Assembly: GCA_024684455.1 (NCBI GenBank)
Contig: JAIKWU010000076.1
Span: 1-64,000, forward strand
Direction: 5' to 3'
Length of the DNA: 64,000 bases
Origin: Bacteroidaceae bacterium
GTDB taxonomy: Bacteria > Bacteroidota > Bacteroidia > Bacteroidales > Bacteroidaceae
In this document: piece after piece, positions 1 to 7,742 of the stretch
How positions within the stretch are numbered: position 1 is the first letter of the stretch
How the letters are laid out: each line of letters starts with the position of its first letter
Program-made: the position numbers and the translations under genes
The notes under the pieces: generated by a model
Seen by the model: the letters and a program-made list of their open reading frames with translations, nothing else
Databases searched by the model: none
What the model was told of the DNA's origin: nothing

Positions 1-488
1 TCTGCCGTGCAGGGCAGATAGACGATGTTCGACCACCGTCCGTCTTCACCCAACATGCCCGTCCGTCCGCCCATGACATTGGCATCGACATAGACGGGGT
101 AGACGGGGTCGGTGACGGCAATCTGCACGTCAGGCCCGAACAGTTCCTGGAAGTTGCCGGTGTCGCTCTTGGCACCGTCGCTGACAAATATCTCGTCCTC
201 ACTGATGTCGATGCCACGACGACGGAAATCGTTTTCTACGATGGTATGGCGCAGAAAGTCGTATCCTTGCTCAGGTCCATAGCCACGGAACGTCGCAGCG
301 TGAGCCATCTCGTCGGTCGCACGGTGCAAGGCTTCTATGACAGCCGGAACGAGCGGCTGGGTTACGTCGCCGATGCCGAGACTGATGATCTCGGCCTCAG
401 GATGCTCCGCCTGGAAAGCCTTCACCTTTCGGCCAATCTCAGAAAAGAGATAGGCACCCGGTAACTTTATGAAATTCTCATTGACCAC
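1..488 (-). CDS. dapL: LL-diaminopimelate aminotransferase, 3' part cut by window edge
   Basis: The leftward reading frame gives a protein starting [20 protein letters not shown] and carrying GIGDVTQPL, the N-terminal hallmark of DapL, a PLP enzyme that makes LL-diaminopimelate from tetrahydrodipicolinate in one step for lysine and peptidoglycan. Only about 162 residues lie in the window, so the PLP lysine is not visible. The only plausible start in frame is GTG at 488, since a TGA lies just upstream. It follows dapF by 37 bases on the same strand, and the two form a diaminopimelate operon. The identification is firm; the start codon is an inference. Confidence 0.9.
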   Translation of the reverse strand, partial: MVNENFIKLPGAYLFSEIGRKVKAFQAEHPEAEIISLGIGDVTQPLVPAVIEALHRATDEMAHAATFRGYGPEQGYDFLRHTIVENDFRRRGIDISEDEIFVSDGAKSDTGNFQELFGPDVQIAVTDPVYPVYVDANVMGGRTGMLGEDGRWSNIVYLPCTA

Positions 489-525
489 CTTTCAATTTCC
501 TCTTTTATATTTTAACTTTTAACTT

Positions 526-1344
526 TCAACTTTTAACTTCAATATCTCCCTCAAACACGAACGTTGCAGGCCCTGTCAGATACACATGGTTGTCGTCGCG
601 CCATTCGATGTCGAGCGTTCCGCCGTCCATGATGATGTGGCTCGAGCGGCCGCCACGTCCTGATCGTGCCGCAGCCACAGCCGTGGCACAGGCACCTGTT
701 CCGCAGGCTTGCGTGATGCCACTTCCGCGTTCCCAAACGTGCACACGGATGCCGTCTGGATGCATAACGGCAAATTCAATGTTGCAGCGTTCGGGAAATG
801 CGGAGTGACGTTCCAGTCGTGAACCTTCAGCGACGACATCCCATGCATCTCCATCGTCCACGAATATTACATAATGAGGGTTACCCATCGACACAAACGT
901 GCCTTCGGGCAGGGTTTCTTCTGTCGCGGAGAACTGCCCGTCGTTTTCGAAGACCGGTTCTCCCATGTCGACCGTCACGGTCTCCACTTCTCCCGTAGGT
1001 GTCAGGTGCAGGTCCAGCACCTTGATGCCCGAGAGGGTCAGCAGGCGTATCTGTTTTTTTGTGGTGAGATGGCGTTCGTAGAGATACTTGCCGATGCATC
1101 GGCAGGCGTTTCCGCACATCATTGCTTCGGAGCCGTCGGCATTGAAGATGCGCATGGAGAAATCGGCGTCAGGGTCGGGCGACTGTCCGATGAGTACAAG
1201 ACCATCACTGCCTATGCCTGTGTGGCGATGGCTCCATGCACGGGAAACGGCCGACGGGTCGGCTATATCATATAATAAGGTGTCAACATAGATGTAGTCG
1301 TTGCCGGCACCGTGCATTTTCGTGAAATGAATCTTGCGTGACAT
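526..1344 (-). CDS. dapF: Diaminopimelate epimerase
   Basis: This 272-residue protein converts LL- to meso-diaminopimelate for lysine and cell-wall synthesis. It begins with [15 protein letters not shown] and has both catalytic cysteine motifs of the family: [14 protein letters not shown] near residue 75 and [15 protein letters not shown] near residue 210. Length is normal. It is the first gene of a leftward pair with dapL. A TAnnTTTG promoter box lies about 50 bases upstream of the ATG. Confidence 0.96.
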   Translation of the reverse strand: MSRKIHFTKMHGAGNDYIYVDTLLYDIADPSAVSRAWSHRHTGIGSDGLVLIGQSPDPDADFSMRIFNADGSEAMMCGNACRCIGKYLYERHLTTKKQIRLLTLSGIKVLDLHLTPTGEVETVTVDMGEPVFENDGQFSATEETLPEGTFVSMGNPHYVIFVDDGDAWDVVAEGSRLERHSAFPERCNIEFAVMHPDGIRVHVWERGSGITQACGTGACATAVAAARSGRGGRSSHIIMDGGTLDIEWRDDNHVYLTGPATFVFEGDIEVKS

Positions 1345-1393
1345 TTTGCTATTTTATTTTGTGTTGTGTTGTGGTTTTTGTCTTTCGACGGCG

Positions 1394-1424
1394 CAAAGGT
1401 ATGACATTTTGCGATACAAACAAA
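1394..1424 (-). promoter_or_regulatory. Promoter of dapF-dapL
   Basis: On the minus strand TACCTTTG (1394-1401) is preceded by TTTG (1421-1424) with 19 bases between, which fits the Bacteroidetes -33/-7 consensus. It lies about 50 bases upstream of the dapF start. Confidence 0.65.
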
Positions 1425-1504
1425 ATATTTTGTGTCTAAAATTACAAAATCATATACTTTTTATTGATTTTTGTCACAAAAACGCGATTTTTTATGTCAA
1501 AAAG

Positions 1505-1535
1505 TTGTTTGTTTCTTCAAAACGTCGTACCTTTG
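1505..1535 (+). promoter_or_regulatory. Promoter of glnB
   Basis: TACCTTTG at 1528-1535 matches the Bacteroidetes -7 box. TTTG at 1508-1511 or TTG at 1505-1507 could serve as the -33 box; the first gives a short 16-base spacer, the second 20. It lies about 50 bases upstream of glnB and is divergent from the dapF promoter. Confidence 0.6.
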
Positions 1536-1587
1536 CCGCCGAAATCAGAAATGACACGACAAAATTAACCCTTTTATGTATTAAGGT

Positions 1588-1935
1588 ATGAAAAAGATTG
1601 AAGCAATTATCCGCAAAACAAAGTTTGAGGAGGTCAAAGAGGCCTTGCTCAGTTCGGACATCGACTGGTTTGAATACCATGACGTGCATGGCATCGGTCA
1701 GAGCCGTCAGGAACGTATCTACCGTGGCGTCCAGTATTCGACCGACGTCATTGAGCGCGTGGCCGTAACCATTGTCTGCCGCGACCAGTTTCTGCAACCC
1801 ACCGTCAACGTCATCCTGCGCGTGGCCCACACGGGCGAGGTGGGCGACGGACGCATCTTCGTGAGCGACATGCTCGACACGTGGAGCATCCGTACGGGAG
1901 AGAACGGCGACACCGTCTTAAGAGATAAGAAATAG
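1588..1935 (+). CDS. glnB: Nitrogen regulatory PII protein
   Basis: A 115-residue PII signal protein, which senses 2-oxoglutarate, ATP/ADP and energy state and typically controls AmtB. The start MKKIEAIIRKTKFEEVKEAL, the T-loop ending RGVQY (Tyr50, at the place of the uridylylated Tyr51 of the enteric protein), the B-loop TGEVGDGRIFV (82-92) and the C-loop IRTGE are all visible. The T-loop core HDVHGIGQSRQERIY differs from the enteric one, as in many Bacteroidetes. The ammonium transporter gene lies downstream on the same strand, the classic glnK-amtB pairing. Whether Tyr50 or Tyr45 is modified cannot be told. Confidence 0.93.
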   Translation: MKKIEAIIRKTKFEEVKEALLSSDIDWFEYHDVHGIGQSRQERIYRGVQYSTDVIERVAVTIVCRDQFLQPTVNVILRVAHTGEVGDGRIFVSDMLDTWSIRTGENGDTVLRDKK

Positions 1936-1948
1936 GGGCTCGAAAAAC

Positions 1949-2044
1949 GTCAAAAAACGCACCGCAGTCGAAATTTATTTCGTCCACAGTGCAACTATAG
2001 GCGCACCGCAGTCGAAAAAAATTTGCACCGCAGTGTAATTTTTG
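1949..2044. repeat. ACCGCAGT-family intergenic repeat, copy 1
   Basis: Three ACCGCAGT words sit in 96 bases between glnB and amt, joined by a CTATAGGCG linker and A/T-rich spacers. The left end CGTCAAAAAACGCACCGCAG is shared with copies at 7601-7695 and, on the other strand, 34101-34147. Unlike the other two copies the boxes here are mostly direct, so the stem is poor. A transcript from glnB must pass through it to reach amt. Confidence 0.75.
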
Positions 2045-2086
2045 CCCCCAATCATCAACTAAAAAACAACACAAACACAAAACATT

Positions 2087-3343
2087 ATGAACGAAATCAG
2101 TCTATCGCTTGATACCGTATGGATGCTGCTTGCAGCCATGCTGGTCTTTTGGATGCAACCGGGCTTTGCCCTCTGTGAAGCGGGATTCACCCGCAGTAAG
2201 AACGCCGCAAACATCTTGATGAAGAACTTTGTCGACTTCATGTTCGGCTCGCTGCTCTTCTTCTTTGTCGGTTTTGGATTAATGTTCGGCGCGGACATCT
2301 GCGGCGGCTTTATGGGAATGCCAAACTGGGGCGACTTGGGTTTCTACGAGGGAGACCTGCCTGTCGAAGGTTTTCTTATCTTCGAAACCGTCTTCTGCGC
2401 GACCTCTGCCACCATCGTCAGCGGTGCGATGGCCGAGCGCACGAAGTTTTCGATGTATCTGGTCTATAGCGCCTTCATCTCGCTCATCGTCTATCCCGTC
2501 GAGGGGCACTGGACATGGGGCGGAGGCTGGCTCTCGAACGATGCTGCCGACAGTTTCATGATGACGACGTTCGGCGATGTGTTCCACGACTTTGCAGGCT
2601 CGGCCATCGTCCACAGCGTGGGTGGCGTTCTGGCGTTCGTCGGAGCCATGGCGCTGGGACCACGACGCGGCAAGTACAGCAAGGACGGCCGGAGCCGTGC
2701 CATCCCGGGACACAACCTGACGCTGGCAGCGCTCGGTGTGTTCATCCTCTGGATGGGCTGGTTCGGCTTCAACCCAGGGTCGCAGTTGGCGGCCAGCGGC
2801 GAAGTGAACCGCACGGCCATCTCGCATGTCTTCCTGACCACCAACCTCGCTGCGGCGGCAGGTGGTGCGGCCACGATGTTTGTGACCTGGCTGAAGTATG
2901 GCAAACCTTCGCTCTCGCTGACGCTGAACGGCATTCTGGCGGGCCTCGTGGGCATCACGGCCGGGTGCGACCTCGTATCGCCCATCGGTGCAGTGGCTAT
3001 CGGTCTCGTTTGTGGCACGGTGCTCGTCTTTGCCATCGAGTTCATCGACCACCGTCTGCACATCGACGACCCTGTGGGTGCCTCGTCGGTGCATGGCATT
3101 TGCGGCATCCTGGGCACATTGCTGACAGGGCTGCTCTCGACCACCAACGGAGCATTCTACGGCCACGGCTGGGGTTTCTTCGGTGCTGAATGCTTCGGCA
3201 TTCTCGTCATCGACCTTTGGGCGGCCGCCTGTGGTTTTGCCCTCTTCTATGGCATCAAGAAAGTGCACGGCCTGCGGGTGGATGCGCGTATCGAGGACGA
3301 AGGTCTGGACATCTATGAACATGGCGAGGCTTGCTACAACTAA
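2087..3343 (+). CDS. amt: Ammonium transporter (Amt family)
   Basis: A 418-residue inner-membrane channel protein for NH4+/NH3. Family marks include GFALCEAGFTRSKN near residue 27, HWTWGGGWL near 140, GSAIVHSVGG near 170 and the second channel histidine in SSVHGICGILGTLLTG near 335, with about eleven hydrophobic helices. There is no cleavable signal peptide; the first segment is a transmembrane helix. It stands 151 bases after glnB and 27 bases before an outer-membrane protein gene, as expected for a nitrogen-assimilation operon under PII control. Confidence 0.95.
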   Translation: MNEISLSLDTVWMLLAAMLVFWMQPGFALCEAGFTRSKNAANILMKNFVDFMFGSLLFFFVGFGLMFGADICGGFMGMPNWGDLGFYEGDLPVEGFLIFETVFCATSATIVSGAMAERTKFSMYLVYSAFISLIVYPVEGHWTWGGGWLSNDAADSFMMTTFGDVFHDFAGSAIVHSVGGVLAFVGAMALGPRRGKYSKDGRSRAIPGHNLTLAALGVFILWMGWFGFNPGSQLAASGEVNRTAISHVFLTTNLAAAAGGAATMFVTWLKYGKPSLSLTLNGILAGLVGITAGCDLVSPIGAVAIGLVCGTVLVFAIEFIDHRLHIDDPVGASSVHGICGILGTLLTGLLSTTNGAFYGHGWGFFGAECFGILVIDLWAAACGFALFYGIKKVHGLRVDARIEDEGLDIYEHGEACYN

Positions 3344-3370
3344 AGAAAAACATAAATAGTCAAATCGTAA

Positions 3371-4087
3371 ATGAAAAAGGTAAATTGTTTGTGGAGTGTA
3401 TTGCTCCTCATGGCTTTGTCCTTCGTGGCAAATGTAGCGAAAGCACAAGTGAAAACAACAATCGGAGCAGATGTGGTGAACCAATACATCTGGCGTGGTC
3501 AGGATCTGGGAAACGTTTCGCTCCAACCTACGTTGGGACTTGAGTACAAAGGCCTTTCGCTCATGGCGTGGGGTAGTGTGGGACTGGCCGATGCGGCCGA
3601 CACGAAAGAATTTGACCTGACGTTGAGTTATACAATCGGCGGTCTGACCATCGGCATTACAGACTACTGGACAAACGACGGACTGGATCCCAATGCCCGC
3701 TATTTCAAGTATGACGCCCACGGCACCAATCACGTCCTCGAAGCGAACATCGGCTACGACTTTGGACCTGTTGCGCTCGGATGGTACACGAACTTTGCAG
3801 GCAACGACGGTGTGAACAAGGACGACAAGCGTGCATACAGTTCATACGTGGACATATCAGCACCTTTCCATTTCGCCACTTGCGACTGGACTGCCACGCT
3901 GGGAGTTGTTCCCTACGCCACCGATTACTATCATACGACAGGCTTTGCGGTCACCCACATCTCTCTGCGTGCCACGAAGGACATCAAGGTGACGGACAAG
4001 TTCAGTATTCCCGTTTTTGGCGAAATTGTGTCCAACCCTTGCAGCCAGAAAGCCTATTGGGTCTTTGGTTTTACTTTGCAGCCATAA
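3371..4087 (+). CDS. Outer-membrane beta-barrel protein of the ammonium operon (TorF-like)
   Basis: A 238-residue secreted protein with a signal peptide ending near AKAQ (residues 1-26), followed by amphipathic strands rich in aromatic residues (NQYIWRGQDLGN, LMAWGSVGLAD) and ending in FGFTLQP, typical of an outer-membrane barrel. Similar small barrels often follow glnB-amt in Bacteroidetes, so a role in letting small nitrogen compounds cross the outer membrane is plausible but inferred. The gene starts 27 bases after amt and ends 8 bases before pyrG, so all three are probably cotranscribed. Confidence 0.75.
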   Translation: MKKVNCLWSVLLLMALSFVANVAKAQVKTTIGADVVNQYIWRGQDLGNVSLQPTLGLEYKGLSLMAWGSVGLADAADTKEFDLTLSYTIGGLTIGITDYWTNDGLDPNARYFKYDAHGTNHVLEANIGYDFGPVALGWYTNFAGNDGVNKDDKRAYSSYVDISAPFHFATCDWTATLGVVPYATDYYHTTGFAVTHISLRATKDIKVTDKFSIPVFGEIVSNPCSQKAYWVFGFTLQP

Positions 4088-4095
4088 AAGTGTCA

Positions 4096-5700
4096 ATGAA
4101 AGAAACAAAGTACATATTTATCACAGGCGGTGTCACGTCGTCGCTGGGCAAGGGCATCATTTCGGCTTCGCTGGGCAACCTGTTGCAGGCACGGGGATAC
4201 ATGATCACGATTCAGAAGTTCGACCCCTACATCAACATCGACCCTGGAACGCTGAACCCCTATGAGCATGGCGAATGCTACGTGACGGCCGACGGCATGG
4301 AAACCGACCTGGACCTGGGCCACTATGAGCGTTTCACGGGAATTGAGACGACGCGTGACAACAGCGTGACGACGGGGCGCATCTACCTCAGCGTCATCGA
4401 GCGTGAACGGCGTGGCGACTATCTGGGTAAGACGATTCAGGTGGTGCCACACATCACCGACGAAATCAAGCGGAGGATTCTGCTGAATGCCACGAAGCAG
4501 GACTTGGACTTTGTCATCACCGAAATTGGCGGCACCATCGGCGACATCGAGAGCCAGCCTTTTCTGGAAGCCATTCGCCAGTTGAGATGGGAACTGGGCA
4601 GCGAGCGGACGCTGAACGTACATCTGACCTTCGTTCCCTATCTGGCTGCAGCAGGCGAACTGAAGACGAAGCCGACGCAGACGAGCGTGAAGCAGTTGCA
4701 AGGCTTCGGCATCCAACCCGAAGTGCTGGTGCTGAGGACGGAGCATGACCTGAACGATGATATACGCCGCAAGGTGGCGCACTTTTGCAACGTCGATGTG
4801 GAGGCTGTGATTCAGAGCCAGGACCTGCCCAGCATCTACGAAGTGCCGATAAACATGATGCGGCAAGGCTTGGATGCGGTGATTCTGAAGAAGATGGGAG
4901 TGTCGCAGCAGAAGGCTCCTGAAATGGCACCTTGGCAGGCGTTTCTGGAGCGTAGGGAACAGGCTACGGAGGTGGTACGGATTGGCCTTGTGGGTAAGTA
5001 CGATTTGCAGGATGCCTATAAAAGCATCCTCGAAAGTCTGGCTCATGCAGGCACTTATAACGAGCGCAAGGTGAAGGCGGTCTTTGTGAACAGCGAACAG
5101 ATTACGCGCGAGAATATCACAGAGAAACTGCAGGGTCTGGCGGGTGTGGTCATCTGTCCTGGCTTTGGAACACGAGGCATTGAGGGAAAAATCATTGCCG
5201 CGGAATACACTCGTACGCACGACATCCCGACCTTTGGCATTTGTCTCGGCATGCAGATGATGGTCATTGAATTTGCCCGTAACGTATTGGGTTATCGCGA
5301 TGCCAACAGCAATGAAATGGACCCTGAGACGTCGCATAACGTCATCGACATGATGGAGGAGCAGAAGAATGTCACGCAGATGGGCGGCACCATGCGCTTG
5401 GGTTCTTACGAATGTGAACTGGTCGAGGGCAGTAAGGTTTGGCTGGCTTATGGCAGGCGTAAGTGCATCAAAGAGCGGCATCGCCATCGTTACGAGTTCA
5501 ACAACTCGTATCAAGAAGAGTTCGAAAGCAATGGCATGAAATGTGTCGGCATCAATCCTTCAGCCCACCTTGTTGAGATTGTCGAACTGCCCGACAGGAA
5601 ATGGTACATCGGCACGCAGTTTCATCCCGAATACTCCTCGACCGTACTCCATCCCCATCCCCTTTTCATGTCGTTCATCCAAGCGTGTGTTAAATCGTAA
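4096..5700 (+). CDS. pyrG: CTP synthase
   Basis: A 534-residue enzyme that aminates UTP to CTP with glutamine nitrogen. The start is ATG at 4096, giving MKETKYIFITGGVTSSLGKG; the open frame runs upstream through the previous gene but that part is not coding in this frame. The synthetase domain (1-265) has SSLGKG, DPYINIDPGTLNPYEHGE and EIGGTIGDIES. The amidotransferase domain has PGFGTRGIEGK, the nucleophile in FGICLGMQ and the His-Glu pair in QFHPEYSS. It sits in a run of nitrogen genes and ends the probable glnB-amt transcript. Confidence 0.97.
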   Translation: MKETKYIFITGGVTSSLGKGIISASLGNLLQARGYMITIQKFDPYINIDPGTLNPYEHGECYVTADGMETDLDLGHYERFTGIETTRDNSVTTGRIYLSVIERERRGDYLGKTIQVVPHITDEIKRRILLNATKQDLDFVITEIGGTIGDIESQPFLEAIRQLRWELGSERTLNVHLTFVPYLAAAGELKTKPTQTSVKQLQGFGIQPEVLVLRTEHDLNDDIRRKVAHFCNVDVEAVIQSQDLPSIYEVPINMMRQGLDAVILKKMGVSQQKAPEMAPWQAFLERREQATEVVRIGLVGKYDLQDAYKSILESLAHAGTYNERKVKAVFVNSEQITRENITEKLQGLAGVVICPGFGTRGIEGKIIAAEYTRTHDIPTFGICLGMQMMVIEFARNVLGYRDANSNEMDPETSHNVIDMMEEQKNVTQMGGTMRLGSYECELVEGSKVWLAYGRRKCIKERHRHRYEFNNSYQEEFESNGMKCVGINPSAHLVEIVELPDRKWYIGTQFHPEYSSTVLHPHPLFMSFIQACVKS

Positions 5701-5771
5701 ATCGTCAAATTGTAAATTACGTGAATTCGATGAATTTTGAAAAAACGATAATATATGAATTATTTATGTGT

Positions 5772-5849
5772 TTTTTACACGTCAATCTACAAAAATCTTG
5801 ACGTCAATTTACATTGACGAATAGATTAACGAAGATTTACGTGTAAAAA
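5772..5849. repeat. Nested inverted repeat upstream of asnB
   Basis: Arms at 5772-5790 and 5831-5849 match as inverted repeats at 17 of 19 positions (outer 11 bases TTTTTACACGT perfect). A second stem, CGTCAA (5802-5807) and TTGACG (5814-5819), is nested in the loop. It lies in the A/T-rich gap between pyrG and asnB. It could be a terminator for pyrG, an operator, or a cruciform; nothing decides. Confidence 0.6.
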
Positions 5850-5878
5850 TCAAACAAATCATTTTCGTCGAACTCACG

Positions 5879-5919
5879 TTAAATTGTCAAATTGTAAATT
5901 GTCAAATTGTAAATTGTCT
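5879..5919 (+). repeat. Tandem AAATTGTC/AAATTGT leader repeat touching the asnB start
   Basis: The words AAATTGTC and AAATTGT alternate about five times and run to within a base or two of the asnB ATG, so the ribosome-binding region is repeat sequence with no Shine-Dalgarno. A shorter version follows the pyrG stop (5698-5718). Confidence 0.7.
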
Positions 5920-5920
5920 T

Positions 5921-7585
5921 ATGTGTGGCATTGTTTCAATTTTCAATATTAAGCAGCAGACGCCGCAGTTACGGCGAAAAGCATTGTTGATGAGTCAGAA
6001 ACTGCGTCATCGCGGACCTGACTGGAGTGGCATCTATTGTGGCGGCTCAGCCATTCTTGCCCATGAGCGCCTCGCTATCGTTGACCCGGAATCTGGAGGA
6101 CAGCCACTGTTCTCGCCCGACAAAAAGCAGATACTGGCGGTCAACGGCGAGATCTACAACCATCAGGACATTCGCCGTCAGTATGCAGGCCAGTATGACT
6201 TTCAGACTGGGAGCGACTGCGAAGTCATCCTCGCGCTCTACCGCGACAAAGGCCCCGACTTTCTGGAGCAGTTGAGCGGCATCTTTGCCTTTGCCCTCTA
6301 CGACGAGGAGCGCGACGAATTTCTCATAGCCCGGGACCCCATCGGCGTCATTCCGCTCTACATCGGTTACGACAGCGATGGCAAGGTCTATGTGGCCTCC
6401 GAACTGAAGGCGCTCGAAGGGCAATGTGAACGATACGAACCCTTCCTCCCCGGACACTACTATTGGAGCCGTGAGCCAGGCATGAAACGCTATTACCAAC
6501 GCGACTGGACCGACTATGCCGCCGTGAAGGACAACCCTGCCAGCGTCACCGCCATCCACGATGCTCTGGAAAAGGCCGTCAAGCGCCAACTCATGTCCGA
6601 CGTACCCTACGGCGTGCTGCTTTCCGGAGGACTCGACTCGTCGGTCGTCTCAGCCATCGCACAGAAATTCAGCGAGATGCGCATCGAGGACGATAGCCTC
6701 ACAAAAGCCTACTGGCCGCGTCTGCATTCATTCGCCGTCGGACTGAAAGGTGCACCCGACCTGGCCAAAGCCCGACTCGTCGCCGACCACATCGGCACCG
6801 TCCACCACGAAATCAACTATACCATCCAAGAAGGGCTCGACGCCATCCGCGACGTCATCTATTTCATCGAGACATACGATGTGACCACAGTCCGAGCCTC
6901 GACACCCATGTACCTGTTGGCACGTGTCATCAAGTCGATGGGCATCAAGATGGTGCTCTCCGGCGAAGGTGCAGACGAAATCTTCGGTGGCTATCTCTAC
7001 TTTCACAAAGCACCCTCGGCCCAGGCCTTTCATGAAGAAACCGTGCGCAAACTCTCCAAACTCTACCTCTACGACTGCCTGCGAGCCAACAAGAGCCTTT
7101 GTGCATGGGGCGTCGAAGGACGTGTACCCTTCCTCGACAAAGAGTTCCTCGACGTAGCCATGCGAACCAACCCCCAGGCAAAGATGTGTCCGGGACAGGT
7201 GATGGAGAAAAAGATAGTGCGAGAAGCCTTTGCCCACATGCTGCCCGACGAAGTCGCATGGCGCCAGAAGGAACAGTTCAGCGACGGCGTAGGTTATTCC
7301 TGGATTGATACACTCAAGCAGATGACAGCCGAAGCCGTCACCGACGAGCAGATGCTCCACGCAGCCGAACGCTTCCCCATCAACCCGCCGAAAAACAAGG
7401 AAGAATACTACTACCGCAGCATCTTTGCCGAGCACTTCCCCAGCGACAGCGCCGCCCTGAGCGTACCCAGCGAAGCCAGCGTCGCCTGTTCCACGTCCGT
7501 CGCCCTCGAGTGGGACGAAGCCTTCCGCAACCTGAACGACCCCAGCGGCCGAGCCGTCCGAGGCGTTCACGAACAAGCCTATTAA
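5921..7585 (+). CDS. asnB: Asparagine synthase B (glutamine-hydrolysing)
   Basis: A 554-residue class II amidotransferase that makes asparagine from aspartate, ATP and glutamine. The start gives MCGIVSIF with the catalytic Cys2, followed by RHRGPDWSG, VNGEIYNH and a C-terminal ATP-pyrophosphatase domain with LLSGGLDSSVV (near residue 230) and SGEGADEIFGGYLYFHKAP (near 348). Length matches bacterial AsnB. It is rightward, about 220 bases after pyrG, behind a repeat-built leader, so it may have its own promoter. It closes the nitrogen block glnB-amt-pyrG-asnB. Confidence 0.97.
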   Translation: MCGIVSIFNIKQQTPQLRRKALLMSQKLRHRGPDWSGIYCGGSAILAHERLAIVDPESGGQPLFSPDKKQILAVNGEIYNHQDIRRQYAGQYDFQTGSDCEVILALYRDKGPDFLEQLSGIFAFALYDEERDEFLIARDPIGVIPLYIGYDSDGKVYVASELKALEGQCERYEPFLPGHYYWSREPGMKRYYQRDWTDYAAVKDNPASVTAIHDALEKAVKRQLMSDVPYGVLLSGGLDSSVVSAIAQKFSEMRIEDDSLTKAYWPRLHSFAVGLKGAPDLAKARLVADHIGTVHHEINYTIQEGLDAIRDVIYFIETYDVTTVRASTPMYLLARVIKSMGIKMVLSGEGADEIFGGYLYFHKAPSAQAFHEETVRKLSKLYLYDCLRANKSLCAWGVEGRVPFLDKEFLDVAMRTNPQAKMCPGQVMEKKIVREAFAHMLPDEVAWRQKEQFSDGVGYSWIDTLKQMTAEAVTDEQMLHAAERFPINPPKNKEEYYYRSIFAEHFPSDSAALSVPSEASVACSTSVALEWDEAFRNLNDPSGRAVRGVHEQAY

Positions 7586-7600
7586 ACCCTTCCAAAATCC

Positions 7601-7695
7601 GTCAAAAAACGCACCGCAGTGCAACTGAAAATGCACTGCGGTGTGGCTATAGGCGTACCGCAGTGTAAATTTATTTCGACTGCGGTGCGTTTTTT
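7601..7695. repeat. ACCGCAGT-family intergenic repeat, copy 2 (bidirectional terminator-like)
   Basis: Perfect 17-base inverted arms lie at 7604-7620 and 7679-7695, each with an A or T run at its outer end. A second perfect 12-base hairpin (7612-7623 with 7632-7643) competes with the left outer arm. The CTATAGGCG linker is shared with copy 1. The element sits between the convergent genes asnB and comM, where it would terminate both transcripts. Confidence 0.8.
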
Positions 7696-7742
7696 ATCGT
7701 TTTTTTGCCCTTTTTTTAACTCCTTTTTTACCCCATTTTTTG

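Noticed and set aside
2279..3733. 484-codon open frame opposite amt
   Set aside because: It is a shadow of amt: composition is rich in R, H, D and E with no family features, and amt has all its motifs on the other strand.
3781..4095. Long N-terminal extension of pyrG
   Set aside because: The upstream 105 codons overlap the outer-membrane protein gene in another frame and do not look like CTP synthase.
4093..5514. 473-codon open frame opposite pyrG
   Set aside because: Antisense shadow of a fully typical CTP synthase gene.
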